From Burkholderiales bacterium (GTDB lineage Bacteria > Pseudomonadota > Gammaproteobacteria > Burkholderiales > Burkholderiaceae), in contig CANBQJ010000099.1 of NCBI GenBank assembly GCA_947371645.1, positions 1 through 12,990 on the forward strand: 12,990 bases of DNA, written 5' to 3'. How positions within the stretch are numbered: position 1 is the first letter of the stretch; each line of letters begins with the position of its first letter. The notes below the pieces were generated by a model that made no database searches, was not told the DNA's origin, and saw only the letters and a list, made by a program, of their open reading frames with translations. Positions 12,292 through 12,990 of this stretch are shown here, piece after piece. The position numbers and the translations under genes were made by a program.

Positions 12292-12990
12292 TCACGTCAC
12301 GGCGGGGCGCAGTTGCCCGCCTTCGAAGACCCGCATCTCACCTGGCTGATAGGGCACCCACGCTTCATTGCTGGTGAGGGGTTCGGTGGCGATGAGGGCC
12401 ACGCAGTCTCCGGGCCTGGTGACCTCTGCAAAATCCATGGTGATGTCGGCGTCCTGCAACCGCGCCCGGGCAAAGGGGTGCTGGCGCAGCACGTGGTGCA
12501 ACTTGGTGGTGGCATGCGACCACAGCGCATCGCCCTGGCTGAGCAGGAAGTTGAAGGTGCCGTGGCGGGCCACCTGGGGCACCAGCTCTTTCAAGGTGCG
12601 GGTGAGCTCGTCGGTGCTGGGCAAGCTGGCGTGGCTCTTGGCCATCTCCTGCATCAACCAGCAGAAGGCCCGTTCGCTGTCGGTGTCGCCCACCGGGCGG
12701 AAGGCGCCGTGCAGGCGAGGGTGGTAGCCCTTGAGGTCGCCGTTGTGGGCGAACACCCAGTGGCGGCCCCACAGCTCGCGCTGGAAGGGGTGGCAGTTCT
12801 CCAGCGCCACCCCGCCTTCGGTGGCCTTGCGGATGTGCGCTACCACGTGCGTGCTGCGGATGGGGTAGGACTGGACCAGGTCGGCCACCGGCGAGCGGTT
12901 GGCCGGTTGGGCGTCCACGAAGCAGCGCACGCCACGGCCTTCAAAGAAGGCGATGCCGAAGCCGTCGGCGTGTTCGCAGGCCCGCCGGGC
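12292..12990 (-). CDS. Class II glutamine amidotransferase, YafJ-like (N-terminus beyond the window)
   Basis: The frame is open to the right edge, so 232 C-terminal residues are visible and the start, including the expected catalytic Cys2, lies outside. The earliest visible residues read ARRACEHADGFGIAFFEGRG, corresponding to the DGWGIAF motif of YafJ-type Ntn amidotransferases, with Phe in place of Trp. The stretches VVAHIRKAT, NCHPFQRELWGRHWVFAHNGDLKGY and GDTDSERAFCWLM follow. They match the glutamine-binding and oxyanion features of the class II glutaminase fold (the HPF..E.WG and HNG motifs, and DSE). The enzyme should release ammonia from glutamine, but the acceptor for YafJ-like proteins is not established. 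A GTG inside the frame at 12930 is not the real start because homology continues upstream of it. It is on the same strand as PBP1A, 80 nt upstream, so co-transcription is possible. Confidence 0.92.
   Translation of the reverse strand, partial: ARRACEHADGFGIAFFEGRGVRCFVDAQPANRSPVADLVQSYPIRSTHVVAHIRKATEGGVALENCHPFQRELWGRHWVFAHNGDLKGYHPRLHGAFRPVGDTDSERAFCWLMQEMAKSHASLPSTDELTRTLKELVPQVARHGTFNFLLSQGDALWSHATTKLHHVLRQHPFARARLQDADITMDFAEVTRPGDCVALIATEPLTSNEAWVPYQPGEMRVFEGGQLRPAVT

Noticed and set aside
12928..12930. GTG at 12930 as the start of the glutamine amidotransferase
   Set aside because: In-frame sequence up to the window edge continues the family homology (the DGFGIAFF motif), so the gene is truncated by the window rather than starting there.
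1..12990. Mobile elements, CRISPR arrays, tRNA or rRNA genes
   Set aside because: I looked for transposase or integrase motifs, regularly spaced direct repeats, tRNA-like cloverleaf ends and rRNA signatures and saw none. Base composition seems even throughout.

Overview
The window looks like ordinary chromosome from a GC-rich betaproteobacterium of the order Burkholderiales (a Comamonadaceae or Aquabacterium-like organism). This rests on the very high GC content, strong avoidance of TTA, CTA and TCA codons, and the set of protein families (a YafJ-like amidotransferase, a class A PBP1A, and a GST with the PGSCSTGIH signature). The placement is inference, since no taxonomic marker gene is present. 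I see no tRNA, rRNA, insertion sequence, phage gene or CRISPR array, and no gene-free stretch longer than 300 bases.

Layout, left to right. (1) The 3' end of a DUF1345 membrane protein on the plus strand converges on, and overlaps by 26 nt, a minus-strand DUF2779-type protein. The latter has a Cas4-like N-terminus and a DEDD-exonuclease-like C-terminus, and several expected catalytic positions look altered. (2) Divergent from it on the plus strand are a Cys-type glutathione S-transferase and, 24 nt later, a 140-residue protein of unknown function. (3) A tightly packed minus-strand operon follows: a flavin monoamine oxidase-like protein with a long C-terminal extension, then an AAA+ ATPase, then an LLM-class flavin-dependent oxidoreductase. 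Both junctions are 4-nt ATGA overlaps. The operon ends at a bulged hairpin shared with the convergent plus-strand unit, and its leader carries a perfect 9-bp inverted repeat touching the Shine-Dalgarno sequence. (4) Still on the minus strand are an atypical SDR-family NAD(P)-binding protein, an AEC-family transporter and a penicillin-binding protein 1A. The transporter start overlaps the PBP1A stop by 4 nt, and both genes appear to use TTG starts. (5) The window ends inside a class II glutamine amidotransferase of the YafJ type, whose N-terminus lies beyond the right edge.

How the genes work together. PBP1A builds peptidoglycan, and the coupled AEC carrier may be made in step with it. The oxidase, ATPase and LLM protein are very probably produced together and form the most unusual block, because two flavoenzymes of unrelated folds bracket an ATPase with a large uncharacterised N-terminal region. 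The remaining genes look like independent housekeeping or accessory functions. The best candidate for an undescribed system is the three-gene oxidase-ATPase-LLM operon with its leader repeat. The DUF2779 protein with apparently degraded nuclease sites is second.
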